A stretch of DNA of 32,126 nt, from the NCBI GenBank assembly GCA_031292755.1, contig JARLGM010000077.1, forward strand, positions 1-32,126, in the 5' to 3' direction. The stretch is from Candidatus Sulfopaludibacter sp. (GTDB taxonomy: Bacteria; Acidobacteriota; Terriglobia; Bryobacterales; Bryobacteraceae). Shown here piece by piece: positions 15,148-22,900 of the stretch (positions within the stretch are counted from its first letter, which is position 1; each line of letters starts with the position of its first letter). The position numbers and the translations under genes are program-made. A model generated the notes under the pieces. The model saw nothing but the letters and a program-made list of their open reading frames with translations. It had not been told where the DNA came from and made no database searches.

Positions 15148-16179
15148 TCACCGCTGGACCCGGCCGGAACCTCCGCCCTTGAGCAGGGCCTTCACTTCAT
15201 CCACGGTAGAGCGGTTGAAATCGCCCAGAACGGAGTGCTTGAGGCAACTGGCGGCCACGGCGAACTCGAGCGCCTCCGGATGCGAGGGCAGCGTGGTGAG
15301 TCCATAAATCAGGCCGCCGGCGAAGCTGTCGCCGCCGCCCACGCGATCGACGATGTGGGTGATCTCGTAGTGGCGGCTCACGAGGAACTCCTTGCCGTTA
15401 TTCAGGCAGGCGGACCAGCCGTTGTGCGACGCGCTGTGGCTCTCGCGGAGGGTGATGGCGATGGCCTTCAGATTAGTAAACTCCGACATTACTTTGGCGG
15501 TGAGCTTTTCGTACTGGGCCGGGTCGAGTTTGCCGGAATGCACATCCACTTCGGCCTGAATGCCGAGGGCCATCTGGACGTCCTCTTCGTTGGCGATGGC
15601 GATATCGATCGATTGGGACAGATCGCGCATCACTTCGACGGCGGGCTTGCCCCACTTCCAGAGGTTCTTGCGATAGTTGAGGTCGCAGGAGACGGTGAGG
15701 CCTTTGGCGCGCGCCTTGAGGACCGCTTCCAGAGCAAGGGCGGCGGCGGAGGCGCTGATGGCGGGAGTGATGCCGGTGACGTGGAACCAGCCGGCGCCAT
15801 CGAAGATCGAGTCCCAATCGAGTTCGCCGGGCTTGGCGAGGGCGATGGCGCTGTAGTCGCGGTCGTAGACCACTTTGGAGGCGCGCTGGTTGGCGCCGGC
15901 TTCGAGGTAGTAGATGCCCAGGCGTCCCTTGCCTCGAACGATGTGGGAGGTGTCCACACCGAAGCGGCGCAGTTCGGCGATGGCGGCGTCGGCGATGGGG
16001 TTTTGGGGCAGGACGGTGACGTAGGAGGACGGCAATCCGAAGCCGGCGAGCGCGACGGCGACGTTGGCTTCGCCGCCTCCAAAGGTGGCGCAGAACTGCG
16101 GAGTCTGCAGGAAACGCTCGAAGCCGGGCGGCGCCAGGCGGAGCATGATCTCACCGAAAGTTACAATTCGCTTGGGCAT
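15148..16179 (-). CDS. kdgK: 2-keto-3-deoxygluconate kinase (PfkB family)
   Basis: A 343-residue sugar kinase. PfkB signature 1 is present as TFGGGEANVAVALAGFG (about 32-48). Signature 2 is present as DRVGGGDSFAGGLIYG, with Asp284 as the catalytic base. The substrate-contact region LGIYYLEAGANQRASKVVYDR is typical of KDG kinases rather than of fructokinase or ribokinase. The product, 2-keto-3-deoxy-6-phosphogluconate, feeds the Entner-Doudoroff aldolase, so it serves the use of uronates and pectin. The start at 16179 gives MPKRIVTFGEIMLRL and has no Shine-Dalgarno sequence. It leads the NHL protein and the dead ADOP gene on the same strand. Confidence 0.92.
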   Translation of the reverse strand: MPKRIVTFGEIMLRLAPPGFERFLQTPQFCATFGGGEANVAVALAGFGLPSSYVTVLPQNPIADAAIAELRRFGVDTSHIVRGKGRLGIYYLEAGANQRASKVVYDRDYSAIALAKPGELDWDSIFDGAGWFHVTGITPAISASAAALALEAVLKARAKGLTVSCDLNYRKNLWKWGKPAVEVMRDLSQSIDIAIANEEDVQMALGIQAEVDVHSGKLDPAQYEKLTAKVMSEFTNLKAIAITLRESHSASHNGWSACLNNGKEFLVSRHYEITHIVDRVGGGDSFAGGLIYGLTTLPSHPEALEFAVAASCLKHSVLGDFNRSTVDEVKALLKGGGSGRVQR

Positions 16180-16218
16180 GAACGAATATGGTAACCGGAA
16201 TGCGCGGCGCGGGTCCGG

Positions 16219-17040
16219 TCAGGAACAAATGTAGTGCGGGATATCGTGAAACGCCTGGATATAGGTGAGATCGTCGATGGCTTTATCGAGACCATGCATA
16301 TAGGGCGCCGGGATCTTGTCCTTGTACTTGGCCACCCGCTGGCGGGCATAGGTCGCCCAGCCCTCCAGCGCCTTCTTATCGGAGGTGTCGTTCCAGGGCG
16401 GGATGGTGGTGAGGAAGTCCTTATAGAAATAAAGCTTGTGGGTCTTGTAGAAGTTCCATAGCCGGAAGACGTGCCGCAGTTCCGAGGTCACGATGGGCAC
16501 CTTCATCAATCCTACCGACTCGTTCTTCAGGGCTTCCTTGTTGACCACGACGCTCATGGTGATGCCGTCGAGGATGTAGTGCACCGCGGCGCCCAGATTC
16601 ATGATGGCGAACTGAATCCCAAACTTGCTGGACCGCCGGATGGCGAGGTCCTTGGATGCCATCGCCACCTGTTTCTGGTTGGTCTCATCGAGGTTGACGT
16701 TGCTCTTCTTGAGGCTCGTGAGCATGGGGGCAACGTCGCGGAGCGTGGTGTCCGGACTGTACTTGAACGAATCGCGGAGCGCCTCGTGATACTCGCGTTG
16801 TTTTTCGGTGAGAGGAGCGCCTTTCTTGTCGATCAGGACCTGTCCCTGATTCAGGCACAGAAAGGTATTCGTGATCATCATGTTGTAATTATTAATGAAC
16901 GCGTAGGGGTATCTATCCCGAACCTTCGCCGTGCTCCCTCTGTTGAAGCGCTGGTACTCCTTCAGATACCGGGTGATTTCTTCACCGCGCCCGTACAGCA
17001 TGTCACCGTCGGGATTAAACTGAGCGCAAAAATTAGCCAT
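16219..17040 (-). CDS. Unrecognised soluble protein with strong promoter and ribosome site
   Basis: A 273-residue protein, MANFCAQFNPDGDMLYGRGE to FHDIPHYICS. I do not recognise it. There is no signal peptide or clear membrane helix. It is rich in Lys, Tyr, Asn and Met compared with its Arg/Ala-rich neighbours, and its DNA is visibly lower in GC. A hydrophobic middle (FAIMNLGAAVHYILDGITMSV, about 140-160) and an aromatic stretch (WNFYKTHKLYFYKDFL) stand out. The start at 17040 is chosen because a long AGGAGGAGG lies about 6 nt upstream, the best ribosome site in the window, with a TATACT box before it. It sits between kdgK and the GH2 gene on the same strand but has its own promoter. Confidence 0.7.
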   Translation of the reverse strand: MANFCAQFNPDGDMLYGRGEEITRYLKEYQRFNRGSTAKVRDRYPYAFINNYNMMITNTFLCLNQGQVLIDKKGAPLTEKQREYHEALRDSFKYSPDTTLRDVAPMLTSLKKSNVNLDETNQKQVAMASKDLAIRRSSKFGIQFAIMNLGAAVHYILDGITMSVVVNKEALKNESVGLMKVPIVTSELRHVFRLWNFYKTHKLYFYKDFLTTIPPWNDTSDKKALEGWATYARQRVAKYKDKIPAPYMHGLDKAIDDLTYIQAFHDIPHYICS

Positions 17041-17072
17041 CGTGTCCTCCTCCTGGACTTCCAACGGAGGGT

Positions 17073-17078
17073 AGTATA
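17073..17078 (-). promoter_or_regulatory. -10 element of the unrecognised gene, with an extended Shine-Dalgarno sequence downstream
   Basis: On the minus strand TATACT (17078-17073) is preceded at 16 nt by TGAACC as a possible -35. AGGAGGAGG follows at about 17055-17046, ahead of ATG 17040. Together these give a conventional leader of roughly 25 nt, unlike the leaderless-looking genes nearby. Confidence 0.5.
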
Positions 17079-17097
17079 CACCCGAGCGGCTAGCGGT

Positions 17098-19668
17098 TCA
17101 GTTGGAGACCGTCCTGGTTTTCACGTTCCAGCCGTCAACCTCCACTACGGGAATTTCCCGACTGCGGTAGGTTGCGGCGATGCGGCGAGTTTCTCCCGGC
17201 AGTAAGGGGAAGTAGTTGTCTTCCCACAGGACAGGCAGGATTTCCTCGCCGTCGGAGGGCTTCTTCACCTTCAGGTGCACGGCGAAGGCGAGGGTTTTCG
17301 AGGGATTCGTAATCATGACGCCGGCGGTTTCCTGGTTGGTCTTCGCGGTTACCTGTAAGTCGATAGTTGGCAGCGAATTGAGAGCGGAGTAATCGGCGAA
17401 GGTCTTAGTCGGAGTGTAATACCAGTTGGACTTATCCCAATCTAAAGTCTCCGGTTTGGTGGAGAGCCAGTAGAAATTCCGGCTTACTGTCTTGCCGGAT
17501 GAGTCATCCAAAGACAGGCTGACGAAGTAAGTGGCGGTCAGGCCGGGCAGATCGGGCAGGGCGAAGGCGCGGGTCGCGCTGTCCTCGGCGGCATCGGTTC
17601 TGGCGGTCTTGGAGAACATCTCCCGCATATCCAGGTTGTAGACTTTGGCTGTCACTTGCAGCGCCGGGAACGGCCGGTAGTGGGAGTTGACTACGACGAT
17701 GGAGCGGTCGTCGTAGGAGTATTGCACGTGCAGGGGTTCGTTGGCTTTCTTACTGCCGAAGTAAGAGCCGCCGGGGCGGAGGTACCAGTCGTAGAGATGC
17801 CAGATGAGGCCGGGCCAGGCGTTGTTGAGCATCCACTGAATGACGCCGGTGGCGGTATACTTATTGCGGCCAAACGCTTCGAACATGGCGCGGTGCCCTT
17901 CGTAGGCCATCATCTGGGCCTTTTTCGAATAGTCCTCCAGCGATGCGGCCGGGCCGTAGCGGGCATTGAGCGCTTCGTTGAAGACGTGGAGATCCTTGAA
18001 GGCGCCGCCGCCGGCGTGATAGTCCCACCAGGAATCCGGGGGCCAGAGATGCTCGGGCGGCAGCATCCGGCGGAGGCTCTCTACCGGAGGGGGTGCGGGT
18101 CCGGGACCGACTTCGGTGGCGAAGCCGTGGGCGCCGCCGCGCGTGGTGTCCAAGAGCCAGTAGGACGGTGCGATGTATTCGTAGGGGCCGTTCATCTTCA
18201 CGCCGGTGTCGCCGCCGAGGGGCGTCTTTTTAGCGGTGGCGGAGGAGTGGTAGGGGTTGGGCCATTCCACTTCCTTAAGGATGTCGAGGTACATCTTTTC
18301 GATTTTGGGCGGGGGCGGGTTGTCGCTGCCGTACATCCAGTCGGCCAGCGAGGGGTGGCGCTGGAGGCGGCGGAGTTGGTCGCGGAGGGATGCGGCGGCG
18401 ATGTTTTCGTCTTCCTGATCCCATCCCTGCCACTGCTCCCAATGGTCGCAGCAGCACCAGCCGGCCAGCACGAGGATGCCGTAGCGGTCGCACAGTTCGA
18501 GGAAATGATCGTCTTCCATTTTGCCTTCGAAGCGGACGGCGTTGAGGTTCATGTCGCGGACGTAGCGGAGTTCGGCGTCCTGGTGCTCTGGTGTGGAACG
18601 CAGGAGCATGTCGAAGGTGTATCCGGCGCCGCGGATGAGGATATTCCTGCCGTTGATGTGGAAGACGCGGTGGAGTTTGGAATCCACCTCGCTGGTGATC
18701 TCGCGAATGCCGAATTCGATGTGGCTGCTATCGGAGACGGCGCCACCGGTTTCGAATGTGAGGTCGAGCGGGTAGAGATTCTGTTCGCCCACCTGGGCAG
18801 GCCACCAGAGGCGAGGGCCGGCGATTTCCTGAGTGAAGTGGAATACGCGCGTCTCATGCGCGGCCAGGCGGGCGGATTGGGAGAATGCGAGGGATTCGAT
18901 TTTGCCCTGGAGCACGCCTTCGATTGGCCGATCGGCGGAATTGGTCAGTTCGGCGCGGACGGTGAGGCGGGCGCGCTCCGGCGACAGGTGCGTAGTGACC
19001 GACGGGTAGCGGATGGCGACGGGACCGGTGGCGGCAATCCACACATCGCGCCACAGGCCCATATTTTTGTCGGGCGGCTGCGGGTTCCAATCGACGAAGG
19101 TGATGGCGAGGTCGTGGGGCTGCGGAGGGAAGATCTCAATGGCCAGCGTGTTCGGTTCCCCCGGCCTGGCGGCAGCGGTGACATCGAATTCGAAGAGGCG
19201 CCAGGCGCCGGCAGCGCGGTCGGCGGAAGCGACTGACTTGCCGTTCAACCAGATATTGGCGCGAAAGTTGATGCCGTCGAAGCCCAGCCACACAGTCTTC
19301 CCGCGATAGTCCGCGGGTATCTGGAAGCTGGTGCGGAACCACCAGGGGTGGCGGAACGGGCTATCGGGCGGCATGGGCGCGTTGGAAAAGTTGAAGGAGA
19401 CGGGATAGGAAGTGCCGGCGATGGTGCGGAGATTCATGCCAGTGTAGGGGTCCGGATAGACGCGATCCTGCACCAGGGCAGAGAGGACGGTGGAGGGCAT
19501 GGCGGCGGGGTACCAGCCGCGTGTACTGAACGCGGGGAGCGAGATGGCGGCGCCGGTCTCGGGGACATCGGCAGAGGATTGGATGGCCCATCCTTGGCGC
19601 AGGAGCGTTTTTTCGGCGCCGGGGGCACAGACTGCCAGGACGAGCAGCAGTGCCGGAAGGAGTCGCAT
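17098..19668 (-). CDS. GH2 glycoside hydrolase, exo-beta-D-glucosaminidase-like
   Basis: An 856-residue secreted enzyme with a signal peptide (MRLLPALLLVLAVCAPGA). The order is an N-terminal sugar-binding jelly roll (about 20-215, with WWFRTSFQIPADYRGKTVWL), an Ig-like domain, a TIM barrel (about 330-600) and C-terminal beta domains. In the barrel, LAGWCCCDHWEQW and WMYGSDNPPP correspond to the exo-beta-D-glucosaminidase CsxA, where an Asp in GSD is the acid/base, here Asp449. The nucleophile equivalent is Glu519 in HGFATEVGPGP. This favours glucosamine release from chitosan oligomers over beta-mannosidase or galactosidase activity. It probably acts in the periplasm. Its stop lies 57 bp before the next start on the same strand. 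Confidence 0.88.
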   Translation of the reverse strand: MRLLPALLLVLAVCAPGAEKTLLRQGWAIQSSADVPETGAAISLPAFSTRGWYPAAMPSTVLSALVQDRVYPDPYTGMNLRTIAGTSYPVSFNFSNAPMPPDSPFRHPWWFRTSFQIPADYRGKTVWLGFDGINFRANIWLNGKSVASADRAAGAWRLFEFDVTAAARPGEPNTLAIEIFPPQPHDLAITFVDWNPQPPDKNMGLWRDVWIAATGPVAIRYPSVTTHLSPERARLTVRAELTNSADRPIEGVLQGKIESLAFSQSARLAAHETRVFHFTQEIAGPRLWWPAQVGEQNLYPLDLTFETGGAVSDSSHIEFGIREITSEVDSKLHRVFHINGRNILIRGAGYTFDMLLRSTPEHQDAELRYVRDMNLNAVRFEGKMEDDHFLELCDRYGILVLAGWCCCDHWEQWQGWDQEDENIAAASLRDQLRRLQRHPSLADWMYGSDNPPPPKIEKMYLDILKEVEWPNPYHSSATAKKTPLGGDTGVKMNGPYEYIAPSYWLLDTTRGGAHGFATEVGPGPAPPPVESLRRMLPPEHLWPPDSWWDYHAGGGAFKDLHVFNEALNARYGPAASLEDYSKKAQMMAYEGHRAMFEAFGRNKYTATGVIQWMLNNAWPGLIWHLYDWYLRPGGSYFGSKKANEPLHVQYSYDDRSIVVVNSHYRPFPALQVTAKVYNLDMREMFSKTARTDAAEDSATRAFALPDLPGLTATYFVSLSLDDSSGKTVSRNFYWLSTKPETLDWDKSNWYYTPTKTFADYSALNSLPTIDLQVTAKTNQETAGVMITNPSKTLAFAVHLKVKKPSDGEEILPVLWEDNYFPLLPGETRRIAATYRSREIPVVEVDGWNVKTRTVSN

Positions 19669-19713
19669 GACTTCAGCTTACATGCTGGACACTCCGGCGA
19701 GGCCCGGCCCGCG

Positions 19714-20418
19714 CTACTTGTGTTTCTTCTGGAGGAACTTCTTTTGGAGGTCGGGCCAGAATTCGGACATGAGGTTGCCCATGACATCGCCGGTCAAGCT
19801 GGTGCCTACGCGGCTGAGCATGACCGCACCGGTGCGGCTGCCGCCCGGGTAATAGAGGTTGGAAGCACCGATGCCAGCCGCCATGCCCAAAATGTTCGAC
19901 GCATTGAAGGCGTTGCGGCCGGAATCCTGACGCGTGACGAAGATGCGGCTGACGGAATAGAGCGCCCTGGCGACCACGCCGGACTCCGGCCCTCTGCGGA
20001 AATAGCGGGGGTCCTGATGCAGGAGACAGGCGAAGACGCCGGCGGAGAGGAAATTCTGGCTGCCGAAATCGCCGATGGCGGCGCCCACTCTTTTGGCATA
20101 TGCGGCGCCGCCCTCGCCGTATTTGGGAGTCTCGTTGCCGGCCTGCGACATGGCGGCGGCCAGCACGGCGCTGGCGTTGTTGAAGGGATCGATTACCTCT
20201 TTCCAGGCAAGGTTCCACTTCTGTTTCGCCGTCATGGGCGCGATCAGGCGGTGTGTGTCCTCCACGGTCTGGTAATCGGGAATCACTTTCAGGATTCGCT
20301 CTTCATTGAGGGGGACCACGACCGGCAGATCGGCTGGCGGTCCCGGGACCTCAGGCTGAGCGCAGGCGCAGCTCGCCAAGATCAGGATGGCGCTAAACGT
20401 GGCTGTGAATCCGTACAC
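19714..20418 (-). CDS. Exported acidobacterial protein of unknown function
   Basis: A 234-residue protein. The N-terminus has a hydrophobic stretch, FTATFSAILILASCACAQ, which could be a signal peptide. LASC also fits a lipobox, so a lipoprotein is possible. The mature part has NLAWKEVIDPFNNASAVLAA, YGEGGAAYAKRVGAAIGDFG, a LLHQDPRYFRRG motif near 135, and a repetitive GMAAGIGASNLYYPGGSRTG segment. I know this pattern only from uncharacterised acidobacterial proteins. The start is GTG at 20418. It gives an uncharged N-terminus, unusual for a signal peptide, while an RRHTTK stretch lies just upstream in frame without a usual start codon. The true start is therefore uncertain. It lies 45 bp before the GH2 gene. 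Confidence 0.7.
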   Translation of the reverse strand: MYGFTATFSAILILASCACAQPEVPGPPADLPVVVPLNEERILKVIPDYQTVEDTHRLIAPMTAKQKWNLAWKEVIDPFNNASAVLAAAMSQAGNETPKYGEGGAAYAKRVGAAIGDFGSQNFLSAGVFACLLHQDPRYFRRGPESGVVARALYSVSRIFVTRQDSGRNAFNASNILGMAAGIGASNLYYPGGSRTGAVMLSRVGTSLTGDVMGNLMSEFWPDLQKKFLQKKHK

Positions 20419-20496
20419 CTTGGTGGTGTGACGGCGGGAGGCAGGCAGTAAGTTACCGGTTTCCTGGGTATGGCCCGAATTAGTTACGGTGCGAGC

Positions 20497-20760
20497 TTAC
20501 ATGTCGATGCGTTTATTTTTCTGTTTATTGAGCTGCCAGCAGGTGGGATGGCCGAGGTGCGGGAGAACGGATTGGACGCAGGAATCGACTTCGGGGTCCA
20601 GCATCATGAACTCGGTCTTGCCGTCTTTCTGGGGCACGGCGTAATACGGTTGCACCGCTACCGAGCCAAGAGGCTGCTTCCGGGCGACCAGGTAGTCCGC
20701 GCCATAGAAGGCGCCCAGCGCGACGACGAGAAGCAATCCGATACGCCTGACGAGTCTCAC
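20497..20760 (-). CDS. Small single-pass membrane protein (87 residues)
   Basis: The protein starts at GTG 20760 and overlaps the GNAT stop codon as GTGA, so translation is coupled. Residues 1-25 form a positive N-terminus and one membrane helix (RLVRRIGLLLVVALGAFYGA). The periplasmic-side remainder contains YYAVPQKDGKTEFMMLDPEV, then DSCVQSVLPHLGHPTCWQL with two cysteines 16 residues apart that could form a disulfide, and a basic tail (NKQKNKRIDM). I do not recognise a characterised family. The codon pattern and coupling support a real gene despite its size. Confidence 0.62.
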   Translation of the reverse strand: MRLVRRIGLLLVVALGAFYGADYLVARKQPLGSVAVQPYYAVPQKDGKTEFMMLDPEVDSCVQSVLPHLGHPTCWQLNKQKNKRIDM

Positions 20761-21215
20761 AATGCTTTGGACATCCTTACAAAGTGGCAGGGCAGCTTGG
20801 TAACCACGTCGTGAGGGAACGGCGCGGTGCCTGTTTCAGCATAGCCCAGACGCTGGTAAAAAGCGGGGAGTTCCCGGCGGAGATTCACGATCTGCATGTC
20901 CATGGCGGTACATCCGAGGTCGCGGCAGTACTGTTCGGCGGCGTCGACCAGGCGCTTGCCGAACCCGCTCTTCTGGCGCGCCGGATCCACGGATAGCAAC
21001 CCAAAGTAACCGCGCGCGCCGCGCTTTTCGACGTAGACACAGGCAGCCGGGCCGCCCTCATCGGCCACCAGGAAAAAACCGGTGCGAAAGAAAGCCTCCA
21101 CCTGGGCCAGATCGATCCGCTCGGTGTCGATAAAAAACTTCTCCACGCGAAACGCGGCGTTGATCAGGGAGACCAGGGCAGGGGCTTCCGATGCTACGGC
21201 CAGACGCACTTGCAT
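20757..21215 (-). CDS. GNAT-family N-acetyltransferase
   Basis: A 152-residue single-domain acetyltransferase. The order of elements is normal: MQVRLAVASEAPALVSLINA (helix 1), FFRTGFFLVADEGG, the acceptor-side strand ARGYFGLLSVDPARQKSGFG with the acetyl-CoA pyrophosphate loop RQKSGFGKRLV, a helix DAAEQYCRDLGC, and the closing motif NLRRELPAFYQRLGYAETG. The substrate cannot be inferred. It is coupled to the 87-residue membrane protein downstream. A GGGA lies about 7 nt before the ATG. Confidence 0.9.
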   Translation of the reverse strand: MQVRLAVASEAPALVSLINAAFRVEKFFIDTERIDLAQVEAFFRTGFFLVADEGGPAACVYVEKRGARGYFGLLSVDPARQKSGFGKRLVDAAEQYCRDLGCTAMDMQIVNLRRELPAFYQRLGYAETGTAPFPHDVVTKLPCHFVRMSKAL

Positions 21216-21324
21216 GGGTAATTCCCATTGTAAACTCCGCCTGCTGAGGCGCGCGGCCCGGATGGGAGCAGCGACCGTATGAGAGGCTTCGCGAATTACG
21301 CGACGGTATTTGGGAAGCGGTGTA

Positions 21325-22446
21325 CTACACGGGTCCGGATGCCTGCCTGACGGTGGCCTGGCGGAGGAGGATGAATGCGGAGAGGTGCTCGCTGGTCAGC
21401 ATGCCCACCAGGTGGTCTTCGGCGTCCATTACCAGGGCGGCTCCGCCGGCAACGGATAGCTGAGGCAGCGCGCCGGTAAGGGGCGTTTCCGGCGTCAGGC
21501 GGACAAAGGCGCGCTCCATCACGCCCGCAACGTAGCTTTCTGGCCCGGCGGTCATCATGGCGCGCACCAGGGCGGCGCGGGTGAGCAGACCTATGACCTG
21601 GCCGCCGTGCATCACCGGAAAGTCGTGCTGCGAGGTTTTGAGCAGGAGATCGCCGGCATCGCGGATGGTGGCGCCGTGCTCCAGGGTGCGAAAATCGGTG
21701 ATCATCGCGGCGCCCACGGTGAATCCCGCGGTGAGGATGCGGCCGCGCGCCGCCGCGCCTTCCTGGAATGCGCCCAGATATACGAACAGGGCGACGAAGA
21801 CCAGCATATAGTTGCCGTACAGCAGGCCGGCCAGTCCCATGAGAAAAGCCAGCGACTGGCCGGCTCCGGCGGCGATGCGGGTGGCCTCTTCTTCCGTGCG
21901 GTGGCGCGCCAGAAACGACCGCAGGATCCGGCCGCCATCCATGGGGTACGCCGGCAACAGGTTGAAGACGCAGAGCAGGAGATTGCCGAGGGCGAGGCGC
22001 TCGGCGAGATTCGCGTCGGTGGGTTGGGCCAGTTCCCCGATGGCCTGGAAACCCTGGTGAGCGGCCACCCACGCCATCAGCACCACCGCGAGCAGCAGGT
22101 TCACCATGGGGCCGGCGAGAGCGATCCACAACTCTTCCCGAGCCGCCGGCTGGCGTTCCGGCCGTGACACGCCGCCGATGGGGTACATGACGATTTCCAG
22201 GGTGCGGATGCCGTACCTGCGCGCCACGAGGGTATGGCCAAGCTCATGCAGGAGCACGGAGGCGAACAGGGCCAGAACGTAGACCACGGTCATGGGGCCG
22301 GACTGCCGGTCGCCCACGCCGATGAACAACAGAAACACCAGCAACAGAACGAATGTGAAATGCAGGCGGATGGGGACGCCAAACAGTTTAATTCCACCCA
22401 GGCTGCCGGCCGCGCCGTGGGGATTCGGTTTCTCGCCTTCGGGCAT
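21325..22446 (-). CDS. Site-2-protease-like M50 metalloprotease with CBS domains
   Basis: A 373-residue integral membrane protein. HELGH at 67-71 supplies the zinc histidines and catalytic glutamate. The third ligand is Asp170 in NLLPAYPMDGGR. Several transmembrane helices surround the site (about 28-45, 52-72, 105-128, 150-168, 193-222). The C-terminal part, about 240-360, is a pair of CBS-like modules (MITDFRTLEHGATIRDAGDL, then FPVMHGGQVIGLLTR, and VMERAFVRLTPETPLTGALP, then GMLTSEHLSAFI). These may sense adenine nucleotides and gate the protease. Its targets, such as anti-sigma factors or membrane remnants, are not indicated. No neighbouring gene is an obvious substrate. Confidence 0.92.
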   Translation of the reverse strand: MPEGEKPNPHGAAGSLGGIKLFGVPIRLHFTFVLLLVFLLFIGVGDRQSGPMTVVYVLALFASVLLHELGHTLVARRYGIRTLEIVMYPIGGVSRPERQPAAREELWIALAGPMVNLLLAVVLMAWVAAHQGFQAIGELAQPTDANLAERLALGNLLLCVFNLLPAYPMDGGRILRSFLARHRTEEEATRIAAGAGQSLAFLMGLAGLLYGNYMLVFVALFVYLGAFQEGAAARGRILTAGFTVGAAMITDFRTLEHGATIRDAGDLLLKTSQHDFPVMHGGQVIGLLTRAALVRAMMTAGPESYVAGVMERAFVRLTPETPLTGALPQLSVAGGAALVMDAEDHLVGMLTSEHLSAFILLRQATVRQASGPV

Positions 22447-22479
22447 GTGACGCGTCCAGCATAGCGCACCTGCCGGGCA

Positions 22480-22770
22480 TCAGAGTATCGGCGCGGATTT
22501 GCCGATAGCGGACTTCAGGTCCACGCCGGGAGCAAAGCGCGGCACCCGTCTGGCCGCGACTTCAATGGCGCTCCCGCCGCGCGGATTGCGAACGCGCCGG
22601 GCCTTGCGGTGCGAGACTCCAAATGTTCCGAAACCCGAAAGGGTCACCCGATCCCCTCGCACGAGACTGGTTTGAATTCCGTGCAGAATCGCGTCTAACG
22701 CGGTTGCCGCCTGCGCGCGGGTTAAGCGCGCTTCGATAGCAATTTTCCCGATCAGATCTTTTTTGGTCAC
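22480..22770 (-). CDS. HU/IHF-family DNA-binding protein
   Basis: A 96-residue histone-like protein. It opens TKKDLIGKIAIEARLTRAQA, has the core GDRVTLSGFGTFGVSHRKAR, the DNA-binding arm RRVRNPRGGSAIEVAARRVPRF, and the end GVDLKSAIG. The proline-containing arm that intercalates into bent DNA is present (RNPRGG). The start is GTG at 22770, because the family begins MxKxDLI at that point and a purine-rich GAGAG lies upstream. The frame remains open to 22866 through the CCGCGG repeats, which is not credible as protein. It has its own promoter. Confidence 0.93.
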   Translation of the reverse strand: MTKKDLIGKIAIEARLTRAQAATALDAILHGIQTSLVRGDRVTLSGFGTFGVSHRKARRVRNPRGGSAIEVAARRVPRFAPGVDLKSAIGKSAPIL

Positions 22771-22792
22771 GAGGCACTCTCGATGCCAGCGA

Positions 22793-22821
22793 GTTTTATC
22801 AAAGCAGGGGCACGGTGTCAA
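22793..22821 (-). promoter_or_regulatory. Sigma-70-like promoter of the HU gene
   Basis: On the minus strand a consensus TTGACA (22821-22816) is followed after 17 nt by TAAAAC (22798-22793). This leaves a leader of about 15 nt with GAGAG before GTG 22770. It is the best -35 match in the window, and the 13-bp repeats sit immediately upstream of it. Confidence 0.6.
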
Positions 22822-22822
22822 C

Positions 22823-22862
22823 CTGCCGCGGAAAACTGCCGCGGAAAACCTGCCGCGGAAAA
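22823..22862. repeat. Three 13-bp direct repeats, each with CCGCGG, upstream of the HU promoter
   Basis: CTGCCGCGGAAAA occurs at 22823-22835, 22836-22848 and 22850-22862, the last after a one-base spacer. Every copy contains the palindrome CCGCGG followed by AAAA. The array begins two bases upstream of the TTGACA -35 box of the HU gene, spaced by 13 and 14 bp. It could be a set of binding sites for an activator or for HU itself, or a slippage-prone repeat. Confidence 0.8.
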
Positions 22863-22900
22863 CCATAGAACTCCCGCCTGGCTCCGAGCCTCGTGCCGGA

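Noticed and set aside
14173..16194. A 673-codon open frame on the plus strand, antisense to the NHL protein and KDG kinase
   Set aside because: It spans two real genes and the gap between them, with Gly/Ala/Val/Asp-rich sequence and no recognisable family, so it is a shadow of high-GC coding DNA.
17656..19236. A 526-codon open frame on the plus strand, antisense to the GH2 enzyme
   Set aside because: It has the same compositional signature. The GH2 reading on the minus strand has catalytic motifs in the correct order.
22771..22866. N-terminal extension of HU encoded by the CCGCGG repeats
   Set aside because: HU proteins begin at the MTKKDLI-like position. The promoter TTGACA and ribosome site would lie inside such an extension.
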